From Flavobacterium fragile (GTDB taxonomy: Bacteria; Bacteroidota; Bacteroidia; Flavobacteriales; Flavobacteriaceae): a DNA stretch of 64,000 nt. Positions 34,240-43,601 of the stretch are shown here, in pieces (positions within the stretch are counted from its first letter, which is position 1; every line of letters starts with the position of its first letter). The notes beneath the pieces were generated by a model that did no database searches, was not told where the DNA came from, and saw only the letters and a program-made list of their open reading frames with translations. A program made the position numbers and the translations under genes. Location of the stretch: contig NZ_JAMLJN010000003.1 in NCBI RefSeq assembly GCF_023634865.1, positions 215,650-279,649 on the forward strand, given 5' to 3'.

Positions 34240-35220
34240 TTGAAGAAGTTTCAAGTACAAAAATACCACTCAAAACACACTGCTTTATGGAATGAATTTG
34301 TAGCTAAATCCAAAAATGCTACTTTTTTGTTTCATCGAGATTTCATGGAATATCATCAAGACCGATTTCAAGATTTTTCACTTTTAGTATTTGATGAAAA
34401 TCAGCAATTAATAGCGGTTTTACCTGCTAATAAAGTTGAAGAAACCCTTTTTTCACATCAAGGTTTAACCTATGGAGGTATTTTACTTCTAGAGAAGACA
34501 AAACTTTCGGAAGTTATTTTTATTTTAAAATCTATTTTTGAATATTTGAATGCATTAGGGTTTAAAAAATTAATTTTTAAAGAAATACCAACAATTTATA
34601 ACCAAATCCCATCCGGCGAATTAAAATATTTAATGTTTTTGATGCAAGGTAATTTGACCAGAAGAGATGTTTTATCGGTAGTAGATTTAAAATCTTCATT
34701 TACTTTTTCACGTGATAGAAAAAATGGCGTGAAACGTGGAATTAAACACAATTTAGTTGTAAAAGAAGAATCTAATTTTGATTCTTTTTGGAACGAAATT
34801 TTAATACCCAATTTAGCTCAAAAACACCAGGTTAAACCCGTACATTCTTTAGAAGAAATTCAATATTTACATAATAAATTTCCAAAAAATATTCGACAAT
34901 TTAATGTGTATCAAAATGATACAATTGTTGCTGGAACTACTATTTTTGAAACCGATTTAGTAGCGCATTCACAATATATTTCTGGAAATTCTGACAAAAA
35001 TGAATTGGGAAGTTTGGATTTTTTACACGATTATTTAATTTCCAATGTTTTTAAAAACAAAAATTATTTCGACTTTGGAATTTCAAATGAAAATCAAGGA
35101 AGAAATATAAACGAAGGCTTATTGTACTGGAAAGAAAGTTTTGGAGCCAGAAGCATTACACAAGATTTTTACGAAGTTGAAATTAAAAATTACACCTTGT
35201 TAGACAACGTTTTATTATGA
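34240..35220 (+). CDS. FemAB-like GNAT acyltransferase in polysaccharide locus (TTG start)
   Basis: 326 aa. The only start that keeps the conserved N-terminal TFLFHRDFMEYHQDRFQDF segment is the TTG at 34240; the first in-frame ATG would delete 35 residues. Two GNAT-like halves are suggested, as in the FemAB/BioF2-like acetyltransferase group (second half with SLDFLHDYLISNVF, YFDFGISNENQG and GLLYWKESFGA). Such proteins in sugar clusters attach acyl or aminoacyl groups to amino sugars. Its stop overlaps the next ATG (ATGA), tying it to the sugar aminotransferase. Exact substrate is unknown. Confidence 0.8.
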   Translation: MKKFQVQKYHSKHTALWNEFVAKSKNATFLFHRDFMEYHQDRFQDFSLLVFDENQQLIAVLPANKVEETLFSHQGLTYGGILLLEKTKLSEVIFILKSIFEYLNALGFKKLIFKEIPTIYNQIPSGELKYLMFLMQGNLTRRDVLSVVDLKSSFTFSRDRKNGVKRGIKHNLVVKEESNFDSFWNEILIPNLAQKHQVKPVHSLEEIQYLHNKFPKNIRQFNVYQNDTIVAGTTIFETDLVAHSQYISGNSDKNELGSLDFLHDYLISNVFKNKNYFDFGISNENQGRNINEGLLYWKESFGARSITQDFYEVEIKNYTLLDNVLL

Positions 35221-36317
35221 TACATTTTCTAAATTTAAAAAAAATAAACCAACCTTTTGAAGTTGCTTTTCAAGAAAAAATGAAGCAATTTTTAGAGGGC
35301 GGTTGGTATATTTTAGGAAATGAAGTCAAGCAATTTGAAACCGATTTTGCAGCATATTGCGGAACAAGATATTGTATTGGAGTAGGAAATGGTTTAGATG
35401 CTTTAGTTTTGATTTTTAAAGCCTACATTCAATTAGGAAAACTGCAAAAAGGAGATGAAGTAATCGTTCCAGCCAACACTTATATTGCTAGCATTCTTGC
35501 CGTTTTACAAGCCGACTTAATTCCTGTTTTAGTGGAACCTCGATTGGAAACGTACAATATCAATCCAGAAGAGATTGAAGCCAAAATAACTTCCAAAACT
35601 AAAGCCATTTTACCTGTTCATCTGTACGGTCAATTGTGCGAAATGAAAGCGATAAATGAAATAGCACAGAAGTATAAATTATTAGTTATTGAAGATGCAG
35701 CGCAAGCACATGGAAGTCAATTTTCTGAAAATGAAAGAGCAGGAAATTTATCAAATGCTGCAGCGTTTAGTTTTTATCCGGGTAAAAATTTAGGCGCTTT
35801 AGGTGATGGAGGTGCAATCACTACTAACGATGATGCATTGGCAGAGGTTTTGTTTTCGATGCGAAATTATGGTTCGAAAGTAAAATATGAAAATGAAATT
35901 ATAGGAGTAAATTCGAGATTAGACGAATTACAAGCGGCTTTTTTGAATATTAAATTGAAGCAATTAGATTCGGAAAATGAATTTCGCAGAAGTATGGCAA
36001 AACGTTATCTTTCTGAAATAAAAAATGATAAGATTACACTTCCGAATTGGGATTTTTCTCAAAACCATGTCTTTCATTTGTTTGTAATTCGAACAGCAGA
36101 TCGATTAGCATTACAAAATTATCTAAAGGACAACGGAATTGAAACGATGATTCATTATCCCATTCCACCACACAAGCAAAAAGCTTTAGTTAATTGGAAT
36201 CAATTATCATTTCCAATTACAGAGAAAATTCATAGTGAGGTTTTGAGTATTCCATTGAATTCGGGTTTAAAAGCTTCTGAAATCCAACATATTATAACCG
36301 TTTTAAATAAGTTTTAA
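35217..36317 (+). CDS. DegT/DnrJ/EryC1-family sugar aminotransferase (FdtB/QdtB-like)
   Basis: 366 aa PLP enzyme. GNGLDALVLIFKA (58-70), VIVPANTYIAS (82-92), IEDAAQAHGS (158-167) and the Schiff-base Lys190 in FSFYPGKNLGALGDGGA are typical of nucleotide-sugar aminotransferases. Together with the FdtA-type ketoisomerase at 40343-40738 it predicts amination at C3 of a dTDP-6-deoxy-3-ketohexose to give Fuc3N or Qui3N. It overlaps the FemAB-like gene by 4 bp and touches the acyltransferase gene (stop at 36317, ATG at 36318). C4-specific amination cannot be ruled out from sequence alone. Confidence 0.9.
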   Translation: MIHFLNLKKINQPFEVAFQEKMKQFLEGGWYILGNEVKQFETDFAAYCGTRYCIGVGNGLDALVLIFKAYIQLGKLQKGDEVIVPANTYIASILAVLQADLIPVLVEPRLETYNINPEEIEAKITSKTKAILPVHLYGQLCEMKAINEIAQKYKLLVIEDAAQAHGSQFSENERAGNLSNAAAFSFYPGKNLGALGDGGAITTNDDALAEVLFSMRNYGSKVKYENEIIGVNSRLDELQAAFLNIKLKQLDSENEFRRSMAKRYLSEIKNDKITLPNWDFSQNHVFHLFVIRTADRLALQNYLKDNGIETMIHYPIPPHKQKALVNWNQLSFPITEKIHSEVLSIPLNSGLKASEIQHIITVLNKF

Positions 36318-36878
36318 ATGAGTTTGAAAAATATTCTTTTTGTTAGCTTGAGGGTTTGGAAATATCGCTTTTTGTCTGATTGTCAAAATGTTTTTGGTAA
36401 GCCAGTGTTACATCAACCTTTGCTTTTAAATGGTAAAGGGAAAATATCTTTTGATACAAATTGTAAATTTGGATATCAAGCATCTCCTATGTTTTATTCA
36501 TCATATTGCTATATCGAGGCAAGAAATACAGATTCAGAAATTATTTTTGGTAAGAATAATCATTTTAATAATAATTGTAGAATTGAAGCAAATGTTCGAA
36601 TTGAATTTGGTAATGATGTTTTAGTTGGTGTTAATTGTTCTTTTTTAGATAACGATGGTCATAATTTAGCCATTGATAAACGTAAGAATGGAATCCCAAA
36701 TGTAGCCCCAATTCGTATAGGAAATAATGTTTTTATTGGCGACAATGTAACAGTTTTAAAAGGTGTTACTATTGGAGATAATGCAGTTGTAGGAAATGGA
36801 AGTATTGTAACAAAATCAATTCCTTCAAATTCTGTAGCAGTTGGAAATCCTGCAAAAGTGATTCGCGAATTGAATTAA
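36318..36878 (+). CDS. Hexapeptide-repeat acyltransferase
   Basis: 186 aa left-handed beta-helix protein. Hexapeptide repeats run from about residue 60 (IIFGKNNHFNNNCRIEANVRI) through IRIGNNVFIGDNVTVLKGVTIGDNAVVGNGSIVTKSI, ending with VAVGNPAKVIREL, the WbbJ/maltose O-acetyltransferase type end. Catalytic His is probably in DNDGHNLAI. It may acetylate the 3-amino sugar (FdtC/QdtC role) or O-acetylate the polysaccharide. Position directly after the aminotransferase favours the first; the family branch favours the second. Confidence 0.87.
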   Translation: MSLKNILFVSLRVWKYRFLSDCQNVFGKPVLHQPLLLNGKGKISFDTNCKFGYQASPMFYSSYCYIEARNTDSEIIFGKNNHFNNNCRIEANVRIEFGNDVLVGVNCSFLDNDGHNLAIDKRKNGIPNVAPIRIGNNVFIGDNVTVLKGVTIGDNAVVGNGSIVTKSIPSNSVAVGNPAKVIRELN

Positions 36879-36899
36879 AAAAAGTTACTAATTGTTTGT

Positions 36900-38354
36900 A
36901 TGCAAGACAAAAATTTTCATTTTTCCATTTTAAAAAGCACCGGAATTTTTGGTGTTTCTCATGTTGTGAAAATAGTTGCGAAAGTTATTGTTAATAAGTT
37001 TGCTGCTCTGTTTTTAGGAACTGTTGGTGTTGGAATTATAGGATTGGTTGAAAATTTATTGAGTGTTTTGTACGGTTTTGTCAACTTTGGAATTCCGGCG
37101 AGTAGTGTACGTGAAATTGCATTATTAACAAATGAATCAGATACGAATTCCAATAATGAAAATCGTAAAATTAAGATTATTCAATATTGGTCTATTTTTT
37201 CAGGGATTCTAGGTGGAATTTTATTTGCAGTTGTTTCCTATTTTTTCTTTAATGATTTTTACCCCGAAGAAGCTTCTTTTTTTTGGTTTTCAACATTAGC
37301 ATTATATTTTTTGTTTTTCTCATTATTCTCGGCTAAAATGGCCATTCTTCAAGGGAAGAGAGAGTTGAAAAAAATGGTTGTAATTCAAGTTTGGAGTGCC
37401 ATTTTTCAGATGGTTTCGGGATTGTTTTGCTATTATTTTTTTGGAATTAATGGCATAGCATTAGCAATTTTATTTTCAGCAATTTTTTCTTATGTGATTC
37501 TTTACTTTTACACGCGAGGTAACAATGTAAGCTCAATAAAAATTTCATTAGAGCAAGTCTTTTTTGAAGGATTACCTATGGTTAAATTAGGTTTGATATT
37601 GTCAATTGGAGCTTTAATAAATCAAATTGCATATTACATTATTCGTGTTTTTTTAAAGGATTTTTTGTCTTTAGAAGCTTTGGGTATTTTTCAGGTTAGT
37701 CAGACCATTTTAATTGGTTATTTGAGTTTAATTTTTGTGGTAATGTCTAATAGTTTTTATCCTCAATTATGTAATTTAGAAGGTGATAAATCTACTTTTG
37801 AAAAATATATCAATCAGCAAACACAATTTGCACTTTTTCTTGTAGTACCTATGGTTTTAGGAATGTATTTGTTTGCACCACAAATTGTTACTATTTTATA
37901 TTCGACAGAATTCCTTGACGTACTTTTGATCTTGAAAATAGCGCTGTTTGGATTGATTTTAAAAACTATTGCTTGGCCAATTGGATTCATTTCACTGGTT
38001 AAAGGTAACAGAAAATTGTTTTTTAAACAAAATCTTGTAAGTGATTTTATAAATGTAATAAGTTCGGTTATATTGACTTATTATTTTGGATTAATTGGAT
38101 TGGGAATTGGATTTAGTATGATGTTTTTTCTTTCTCTTGGCTATAATTTTTACACCGTTTCTAAAAACTATCAATTTCAATTTTCAAACGAGACAGTGTA
38201 CATTATTTTGTTTTCAATTCTATCGGGATTGATAGCTTTATTTTCATTGTTTTGGTTTGAAATGTCTTACGAAAATCCAATAATTTTACTTACTTTTTTA
38301 ATCTCAGTAGGATTCTCATTTTTAAAATTAAAAAGCAAACTCAAAAAGGCTTAG
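36900..38354 (+). CDS. Polysaccharide flippase (Wzx/O-antigen translocase type)
   Basis: 484 aa, strongly hydrophobic with about 12 predicted membrane helices and no signal peptide, in the MATE/MOP flippase group. The N-terminus (FSILKSTGIFGVSHVVKIV, then NKFAALFLGTVGVGIIGLVENLL) is characteristic of Wzx-type proteins that move lipid-linked oligosaccharide repeat units across the inner membrane. It ends 4 bp inside the convergent glycosyltransferase gene. No Wzy polymerase is recognisable in the window. Confidence 0.88.
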   Translation: MQDKNFHFSILKSTGIFGVSHVVKIVAKVIVNKFAALFLGTVGVGIIGLVENLLSVLYGFVNFGIPASSVREIALLTNESDTNSNNENRKIKIIQYWSIFSGILGGILFAVVSYFFFNDFYPEEASFFWFSTLALYFLFFSLFSAKMAILQGKRELKKMVVIQVWSAIFQMVSGLFCYYFFGINGIALAILFSAIFSYVILYFYTRGNNVSSIKISLEQVFFEGLPMVKLGLILSIGALINQIAYYIIRVFLKDFLSLEALGIFQVSQTILIGYLSLIFVVMSNSFYPQLCNLEGDKSTFEKYINQQTQFALFLVVPMVLGMYLFAPQIVTILYSTEFLDVLLILKIALFGLILKTIAWPIGFISLVKGNRKLFFKQNLVSDFINVISSVILTYYFGLIGLGIGFSMMFFLSLGYNFYTVSKNYQFQFSNETVYIILFSILSGLIALFSLFWFEMSYENPIILLTFLISVGFSFLKLKSKLKKA

Positions 38355-39229
38355 AAAACCGATTTATATTTCGTTTTTAAACCTAAAATAAGCAATTGGA
38401 ATAATAGTAAATATTCTTTTGATTTCAGAAACTTATAAAACTCAAATCGAATTCTTCCCAACAAAGCTTTATACTCGTCTTTGGTTTGGTTTAAAACATA
38501 TGCTTTTTTTAAAATAGCTAAAGAAGATTCATGCAAGCGCTTGGTTTTTTTATTGTTTCGTTGTGTGAAAAAAGCACTTAATGAAGTAGAAAGTTCTCTT
38601 TTTTTAACCAAAAAATCAGGAATGTATTCAAATTCATAAACTCTTGAAGCTCTTACCCACAAATCTAAATCTTCGTAAGCCAAATTTTCATCATAATAAC
38701 CTAACTTTTCAAAAACTGATTTTTTAACCATAGAAGAAACAGAACAAATTTTAGTTGTTCTTCCAATCACCATTTTGTAGATATTTCCACTTTCTGGATG
38801 GTCTTCCTCCGTGTAATAATTTCTTATAGAATTTCCGTTTTTATCGATTTCGATTAAATTTCCATATACAATTCCTAAGTTTTCATACTTTGAATTTTGG
38901 AAAGTTGTTACTTGTTTTTCAATACAATTGGGTAATAAAACATCATCAGCTGCTAAATCGATAATGAATTCGCCTTTTGCTTTTTTTGCTAATTGATTGA
39001 AGGTTTTTGTGTTGCCTAAATTCTTTTCGTTAGCCGAAAAATAGACATTTGGATGATGTTGCAACCAATCTTGAATTACTCCAACCGAATGGTCTGAACT
39101 ACAATCATCCGCAATTAACAATTCAATATTCGAATAGGTTTGATTAATTACAGAATTTAAGGCTTCCACTACGTAAGCTTCGTGATTATACGATAAACAA
39201 ATAACACTAACTAGCGGAAAATTTTGCAT
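38351..39229 (-). CDS. Glycosyltransferase family 2
   Basis: 292 aa GT-A fold enzyme. VSVICLSYNHEAYVVEALNSV at the start, IADDCSSDHS (about 39-48), and FIDLAADDVLLPN with the metal-binding acidic pair (ADD, about 92-95) are typical. The C-terminal third is basic and amphipathic, probably membrane-associated. It lies on the opposite strand to its neighbours with convergent overlap with the flippase (4 bp), suggesting later rearrangement of the locus. Donor and acceptor sugars are unknown. Confidence 0.9.
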   Translation of the reverse strand: MQNFPLVSVICLSYNHEAYVVEALNSVINQTYSNIELLIADDCSSDHSVGVIQDWLQHHPNVYFSANEKNLGNTKTFNQLAKKAKGEFIIDLAADDVLLPNCIEKQVTTFQNSKYENLGIVYGNLIEIDKNGNSIRNYYTEEDHPESGNIYKMVIGRTTKICSVSSMVKKSVFEKLGYYDENLAYEDLDLWVRASRVYEFEYIPDFLVKKRELSTSLSAFFTQRNNKKTKRLHESSLAILKKAYVLNQTKDEYKALLGRIRFEFYKFLKSKEYLLLFQLLILGLKTKYKSVF

Positions 39230-39282
39230 ATTGGGTTTTTAAATCTATTTTTATGCTAAATTAAGAAACTAATCGAATCGAA

Positions 39283-40353
39283 ATGACAAACCACTCAAAA
39301 AAACAACTAAAAGTAGCCGTAGTTGGTTATAAATTGGCTGAAGGTGGTTTGGAACGCGTTTTTGGAACAACAACAAAAATGCTTCACGATGTAGGAATTG
39401 AAGTTTATACAATAGTTTTAGAAGACAAAATTGAATTCGAATTTGCAGGAAAATTAGTTTCGTTTGGGAAGTATTCGAAATTTATTAAATACTTTAAACT
39501 CCGAAAGTATCTAAAAAATCAAAAATTTGATTACGTAATCGATTTTCGTCATCGCATTAATCCAAAAATGGAATGGATATTTTTACATTTTATTTATCGA
39601 AATGTCAAAACGATTTACACCATTCATAGTAGTAAATTAGAAAATTATTTAACCGAAAATAAATGGATTGCAAAGAAAATACTTCAAAAAGCGTATAAAG
39701 TTGTTGCCGTTTCAAACGGTGTTAAACAAAAGATAGAAATTGAGTTTAAAAACAGCGCAATTGAAGTAATTCCGAATTCATTTGATTTTAAAACACCTTC
39801 CAATTCTGAAATTTTGTCTTTCAAATATGTAATTGCCGTTGGAAGATTAGTTAAACTAAAACAATTTGATAAATTAATTGAGAGTTATTCCAAGTCTCAT
39901 TTACCTGAAAAAAATATCCATTTGGTAATTTTAGGAACGGGAGAAGAACTAGCTAATTTAGAAAAAAAGATTTCCGATTTCAATTTACAAGCTGTCGTTC
40001 ATCTTTTAGGTTTCAAAGAAAATGTTTATGATTATATTTCAAAAGCAAAGTTTTTGGTTTTATCAAGTCAGTACGAAGGGTTTTCAATGGTTATTTTAGA
40101 GGCTTTAAATTTGGGAATTCCAATAATTTCATTTGATTGTGAAAGTGGTCCAAACGAAATGATCATCAATCATCACAATGGAATTTTAGTAGAAAATCAG
40201 AATTTTACTGAATTAACTCATAAATTGAATATCTTTGTTGAAGACGAGGTTTTGTATCAAAATTGTAAATCTAATGCGATTTCAAGCGTTGCAAAATTTC
40301 AGTCAGAAGTTGTGGTAAAGCAATGGTTACATATTTTAAAAAATGGAAATTAA
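39283..40353 (+). CDS. Glycosyltransferase family 4
   Basis: 356 aa GT-B enzyme. N-terminal GGLERVFGTT acceptor loop, VAVSNGVKQKI, then the C-terminal Rossmann domain with AVGRLVKLKQFDKLIESY, and the donor-binding SSQYEGFSMVILEALNLGIPIISFD motif containing the retaining-type EGFSMVILEA glutamates. It overlaps the FdtA-type gene by 11 bp, so the two are probably co-translated. Specific sugars cannot be inferred. Confidence 0.92.
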   Translation: MTNHSKKQLKVAVVGYKLAEGGLERVFGTTTKMLHDVGIEVYTIVLEDKIEFEFAGKLVSFGKYSKFIKYFKLRKYLKNQKFDYVIDFRHRINPKMEWIFLHFIYRNVKTIYTIHSSKLENYLTENKWIAKKILQKAYKVVAVSNGVKQKIEIEFKNSAIEVIPNSFDFKTPSNSEILSFKYVIAVGRLVKLKQFDKLIESYSKSHLPEKNIHLVILGTGEELANLEKKISDFNLQAVVHLLGFKENVYDYISKAKFLVLSSQYEGFSMVILEALNLGIPIISFDCESGPNEMIINHHNGILVENQNFTELTHKLNIFVEDEVLYQNCKSNAISSVAKFQSEVVVKQWLHILKNGN

Positions 40354-40738
40354 AATCATAAATATCCCAAAAATAGAAGATCCGAGAGGTAATTTATCCG
40401 TTATCGAAAAGGAAGTTGTGCCGTTTGAAATTAAACGTGTTTATTATTTGTACGATGTTCCAGCAGGAGCTGAACGCGGTGGTCATTCGCATAAAGAACA
40501 AAAAGAGTTTTTGATAGCATTATCAGGTAGTTTTGATGTGATTCTAAATGACGGAAAAGTTGAAAAATTAGTTACTTTAAATAAACCTTTTGAAGGCTTG
40601 TTAATTACCAATGGAATTTGGCGTGAACTGAAAAACTTTTCTTCAGGAGCGGTTTGTTTGGTGGTAGCTTCAGATGTGTTTGAAGAAGTAGATTATATTA
40701 GAGATTTTGATGATTTTTTAGCGATTTCTAATCAATAA
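40343..40738 (+). CDS. FdtA/QdtA-type dTDP-sugar 3,4-ketoisomerase
   Basis: 131 aa single-domain cupin of the WxcM/FdtA family. PRGNLSVIE near the start, KRVYYLYDVPAGAERGGHSHKEQKEFL with the catalytic His pair (about 48 and 50), and a C-terminal RDFDDFL are family hallmarks. These enzymes convert dTDP-4-keto-6-deoxyglucose to the 3-keto isomer, the substrate of the aminotransferase at 35217-36317. It is separated from that gene by a flippase and two glycosyltransferases. rmlA/rmlB, needed for the precursor, are not in the window. It ends 21 bp inside the convergent glycosyltransferase gene. Confidence 0.92.
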   Translation: MEIKIINIPKIEDPRGNLSVIEKEVVPFEIKRVYYLYDVPAGAERGGHSHKEQKEFLIALSGSFDVILNDGKVEKLVTLNKPFEGLLITNGIWRELKNFSSGAVCLVVASDVFEEVDYIRDFDDFLAISNQ

Positions 40739-41875
40739 ATCTTCGTAAACACTTACCAAATCTTCAAAATGTTTTGAAAACGTTTTGGCAGCTAAATAAT
40801 TTGGAATGTTCCTTTCTAGTTCTGTTTTTAAATTTGAATTGGAAAGCAGTTCAATTATTTTTTCTTCTAACTCTTTTGGATTTTTGTAGGAATACGTTAG
40901 TCCAACATTATGTTGCTCAATTTCATTCTTAATCCCAACTAAATCACTTGTAATTACCGTTTTTCCAAAAGCAAGACTTTCTAAAATGACATTTCCATAT
41001 GCTTCTAAATATTCACTCGGAACCACTGAAAATTTCGAATTAGCATAAATATCTTGCAATTCTTTACGGGATTTATTTCCTAAAAATAAAACGTTTTTCA
41101 GTTGGTTATTTTTTGCAAAGTTTTGAAGTCCTTCTAATTGACTTCCTTTGCCAACAATCCATAATTGTTCTTTTGGGAATTGTTTAGAAATATTCTGAAA
41201 CGTTTTTAATAAGGTTAAAACTCCTTTTTCAGGAACCAATCGGCCTACAAACAAAATATAATTTCCTTCTGTTTTTGAATTTTGAATTTGTTCAATTAGT
41301 ATTGGATTAGGTAGCGTTTTTCCTTCTTTTTGAAAATGATTGGAAATAAATTGCGTTAAATTTTCTGATGGCGTCAAAAAGAAATTTATATATTTTTTGA
41401 TGATACTTTTATGGTGCGATTGCTTTAAATACAACAACGAATCAAATAAAATATTTCGTTTTGGTTGATGATTTAATATGCATTCCAAAGCACTTTCATG
41501 TGTGTGAAGTACGTCGTTTTTATCATTCAACATATAATTTTTCGGACAGATGTAATAGTAATCACGAAAAGAAAAAACAATTGCAATTCCTTTAGATTTA
41601 GCAAATTCCATAAAATGCGGCGTAACTGGCGCACCTATACTGTGACAATGAATGATATCGGGTTGGAAACTTTGAATTTCTCGTATAATTTCCTGCGTGA
41701 TGGTTTTATGATAGAATTTTTCAACCCAATTGGTTTTTATCTTATCCTTTCCAAACCATTTGAAGATGTAATCAGAATTGTTTTTTTCGGCATACTGAAT
41801 CAATTCATGCAAATAGTATTCGACTCCGCCAACGCGATTTTCACTATTAAAATTATTGATTATCAGTATTTTCAT
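40718..41875 (-). CDS. Glycosyltransferase family 4
   Basis: 385 aa GT-B enzyme. N-terminal ENRVGGVEYYLHELI (acceptor side), PDIIHCHSIGAPVTP, FSFRDYYYICP; C-terminal FVGRLVPEKGVLTLL and VPSEYLEAYGNVILESLAFGKTVI with the donor-site glutamates. It overlaps the downstream-strand ketoisomerase by 21 bp (convergent) and its start overlaps the end of the GT2 gene at 41872 by 4 bp, so these two minus-strand genes form a pair. Confidence 0.92.
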   Translation of the reverse strand: MKILIINNFNSENRVGGVEYYLHELIQYAEKNNSDYIFKWFGKDKIKTNWVEKFYHKTITQEIIREIQSFQPDIIHCHSIGAPVTPHFMEFAKSKGIAIVFSFRDYYYICPKNYMLNDKNDVLHTHESALECILNHQPKRNILFDSLLYLKQSHHKSIIKKYINFFLTPSENLTQFISNHFQKEGKTLPNPILIEQIQNSKTEGNYILFVGRLVPEKGVLTLLKTFQNISKQFPKEQLWIVGKGSQLEGLQNFAKNNQLKNVLFLGNKSRKELQDIYANSKFSVVPSEYLEAYGNVILESLAFGKTVITSDLVGIKNEIEQHNVGLTYSYKNPKELEEKIIELLSNSNLKTELERNIPNYLAAKTFSKHFEDLVSVYEDLLIRNR

Positions 41876-42759
41876 CCAATATAAATTTTACTAAAATAAG
41901 TCAATCGAAACACATTAAAAACAAACAATGATGGACTATTTCCTTTAAGTTGATTCTCTATAAATTTCCCGAAAACCGAATACAAAACCGCTAATAAATA
42001 TGTGATTTTAAAAGTATGTAACTTAGAAACTAAGTTAACCATTTTGCTGTATTCTTTTGTAATTAGTTGTTTTTTATAGAGTAAAAATAAATTGTCTAAC
42101 GAGTTTTTAGTTTTTTCAACATAAACAGCATTCGTGTCAATATCATCATGTTGAACAGGATTATGAATGTGTCTAACTTTAGCGTTCATTTTTTGAAGTT
42201 CGAATGAAAAAAGTGTGTCATCATGACCGTATTTTTTAAACGAACTGTCAAATTTAATGCGATTAAAAACCGATTTTTTTATCAAAGTATTATTGAACAA
42301 AGTAGCTCGGTACTCATTTTTATTTCTTTGGTCGACTGTTTGGTCTTCCATGAATTTGCCATATTTCCAGCGTAGTAATTGTTGTTTTGAAGGCGCTTTT
42401 TCAGCATGAATTCTCCCGCCATAAACTACTTCATAATCAGGAATTTGGTCTATGTAGTTTTTTATAAAATTTGGAAAAGGTAAAACACAATCACCATCTA
42501 AAATCAATAAATTTTCATATTTCGATTGGCTAACTAAAATGTTTTTGTTTTCACGATAACCTACATTTTTCTCTAAAGAAACATAACTGCAATTAGATAG
42601 CAAATTTATTTTTTCGTTCTCAACATTATAAATCGAATGGGAAGCATCGTCTTGCGTTAAAATTTCAAAATCGATCCCTAAATCAAGGCATTGTTGATGA
42701 ATTTCTTTTACTAATGGTAAAAGATTGTAATGGTATATCGTTATTAAAACCGATAACAT
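41872..42759 (-). CDS. Glycosyltransferase family 2
   Basis: 295 aa GT-A enzyme. MLSVLITIYHYNLLPLV start, ILTQDDASHS, and LLILDGDCVLPFPNFI with the DGD metal-binding motif near residue 94; FKKYGHDDTLFSFEL carries a second acidic pair typical of the acceptor side. The C-terminus has a hydrophobic stretch (TFKITYLLAVLYSVFGKFI). Its start abuts the ftsE stop with no gap, so it may be transcribed with ftsE. Substrates unknown. Confidence 0.9.
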   Translation of the reverse strand: MLSVLITIYHYNLLPLVKEIHQQCLDLGIDFEILTQDDASHSIYNVENEKINLLSNCSYVSLEKNVGYRENKNILVSQSKYENLLILDGDCVLPFPNFIKNYIDQIPDYEVVYGGRIHAEKAPSKQQLLRWKYGKFMEDQTVDQRNKNEYRATLFNNTLIKKSVFNRIKFDSSFKKYGHDDTLFSFELQKMNAKVRHIHNPVQHDDIDTNAVYVEKTKNSLDNLFLLYKKQLITKEYSKMVNLVSKLHTFKITYLLAVLYSVFGKFIENQLKGNSPSLFVFNVFRLTYFSKIYIG

Positions 42760-43443
42760 TTACACTGTTCTTTGAACTACTTCAAACATTTTTCCACCTT
42801 CAAACTTTAATGTTTTAGTAGGATATTTTAAAACCAAGGCGTAATCGTGAGTCGCCATTAAAATGGTTTTCCCATTTTCATTGATTTTTCTTAGTACTTC
42901 CATAACTTCCACGCTAGTTTGTGGGTCAAGATTTCCTGTAGGTTCGTCTGCTAAAATCAATTCAGGATCATTTAATAAAGCTCTGGCAATACCTACGCGC
43001 TGTTGTTCTCCTCCAGATAATTGGTGTGGCATTTTATGAGCAAAACCTTTCATCCCAACTTTATCCAGAACTTCTTCAATTTTAACATCCATTTCTTCTT
43101 GTTCTGACCAACCTGTTGCTTTTAAAACAAACAAAAGATTTTCTTTTACACTTCGGTCAGAAAGTAATTTAAAATCTTGGAAAACAACTCCTAATTTTCT
43201 TCTTAAATATGGAATGTCATTTTCTTTTAATGTTCTTAAATCGTAATCAACCACACTGCCTTCTCCTTCAGTTAAAGTTAAATCGGCATAAAGTGTCTTA
43301 AGGAAACTACTTTTACCTGATCCGGTTCTACCAATTAAATAAATAAACTCTCCATGTTTCACATCGATATTCACATCGGTTAAAACAGGATTTTTATCTT
43401 GATAAATCGTTACATTTTTTAAGGATAGAACTGATTGCGACAT
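42760..43443 (-). CDS. ftsE: Cell-division ABC ATPase FtsE
   Basis: 227 aa ABC ATPase. Walker A GRTGSGKS (38-45), Q-loop VVFQDFKLL, signature LSGGEQQRV (142-150), Walker B LILADEP (162-168) and the H-loop THDYALV are intact. GEFIYLIGRTGSGKSS and FQDFKLLSDRSVKEN are characteristic of FtsE rather than a general transporter. FtsE with FtsX controls peptidoglycan hydrolases at the septum. ftsX is not adjacent here; in flavobacteria it lies elsewhere, to my knowledge. The next gene downstream is a glycosyltransferase with zero spacing. Confidence 0.9.
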   Translation of the reverse strand: MSQSVLSLKNVTIYQDKNPVLTDVNIDVKHGEFIYLIGRTGSGKSSFLKTLYADLTLTEGEGSVVDYDLRTLKENDIPYLRRKLGVVFQDFKLLSDRSVKENLLFVLKATGWSEQEEMDVKIEEVLDKVGMKGFAHKMPHQLSGGEQQRVGIARALLNDPELILADEPTGNLDPQTSVEVMEVLRKINENGKTILMATHDYALVLKYPTKTLKFEGGKMFEVVQRTV

Positions 43444-43601
43444 ATATAAATTGGATTTTAAAATGTAAAAGTAATAACTTAAACTTCCGATTCAAAATTT
43501 TAAACCAAATTCGGTAAAAATTATTGTATTTGGTTAAAAACTATGTTCAAAAATTGTACAATAATATGTTAAGAACCTTCGTTAATACTTACAATAAGCC
43601 T

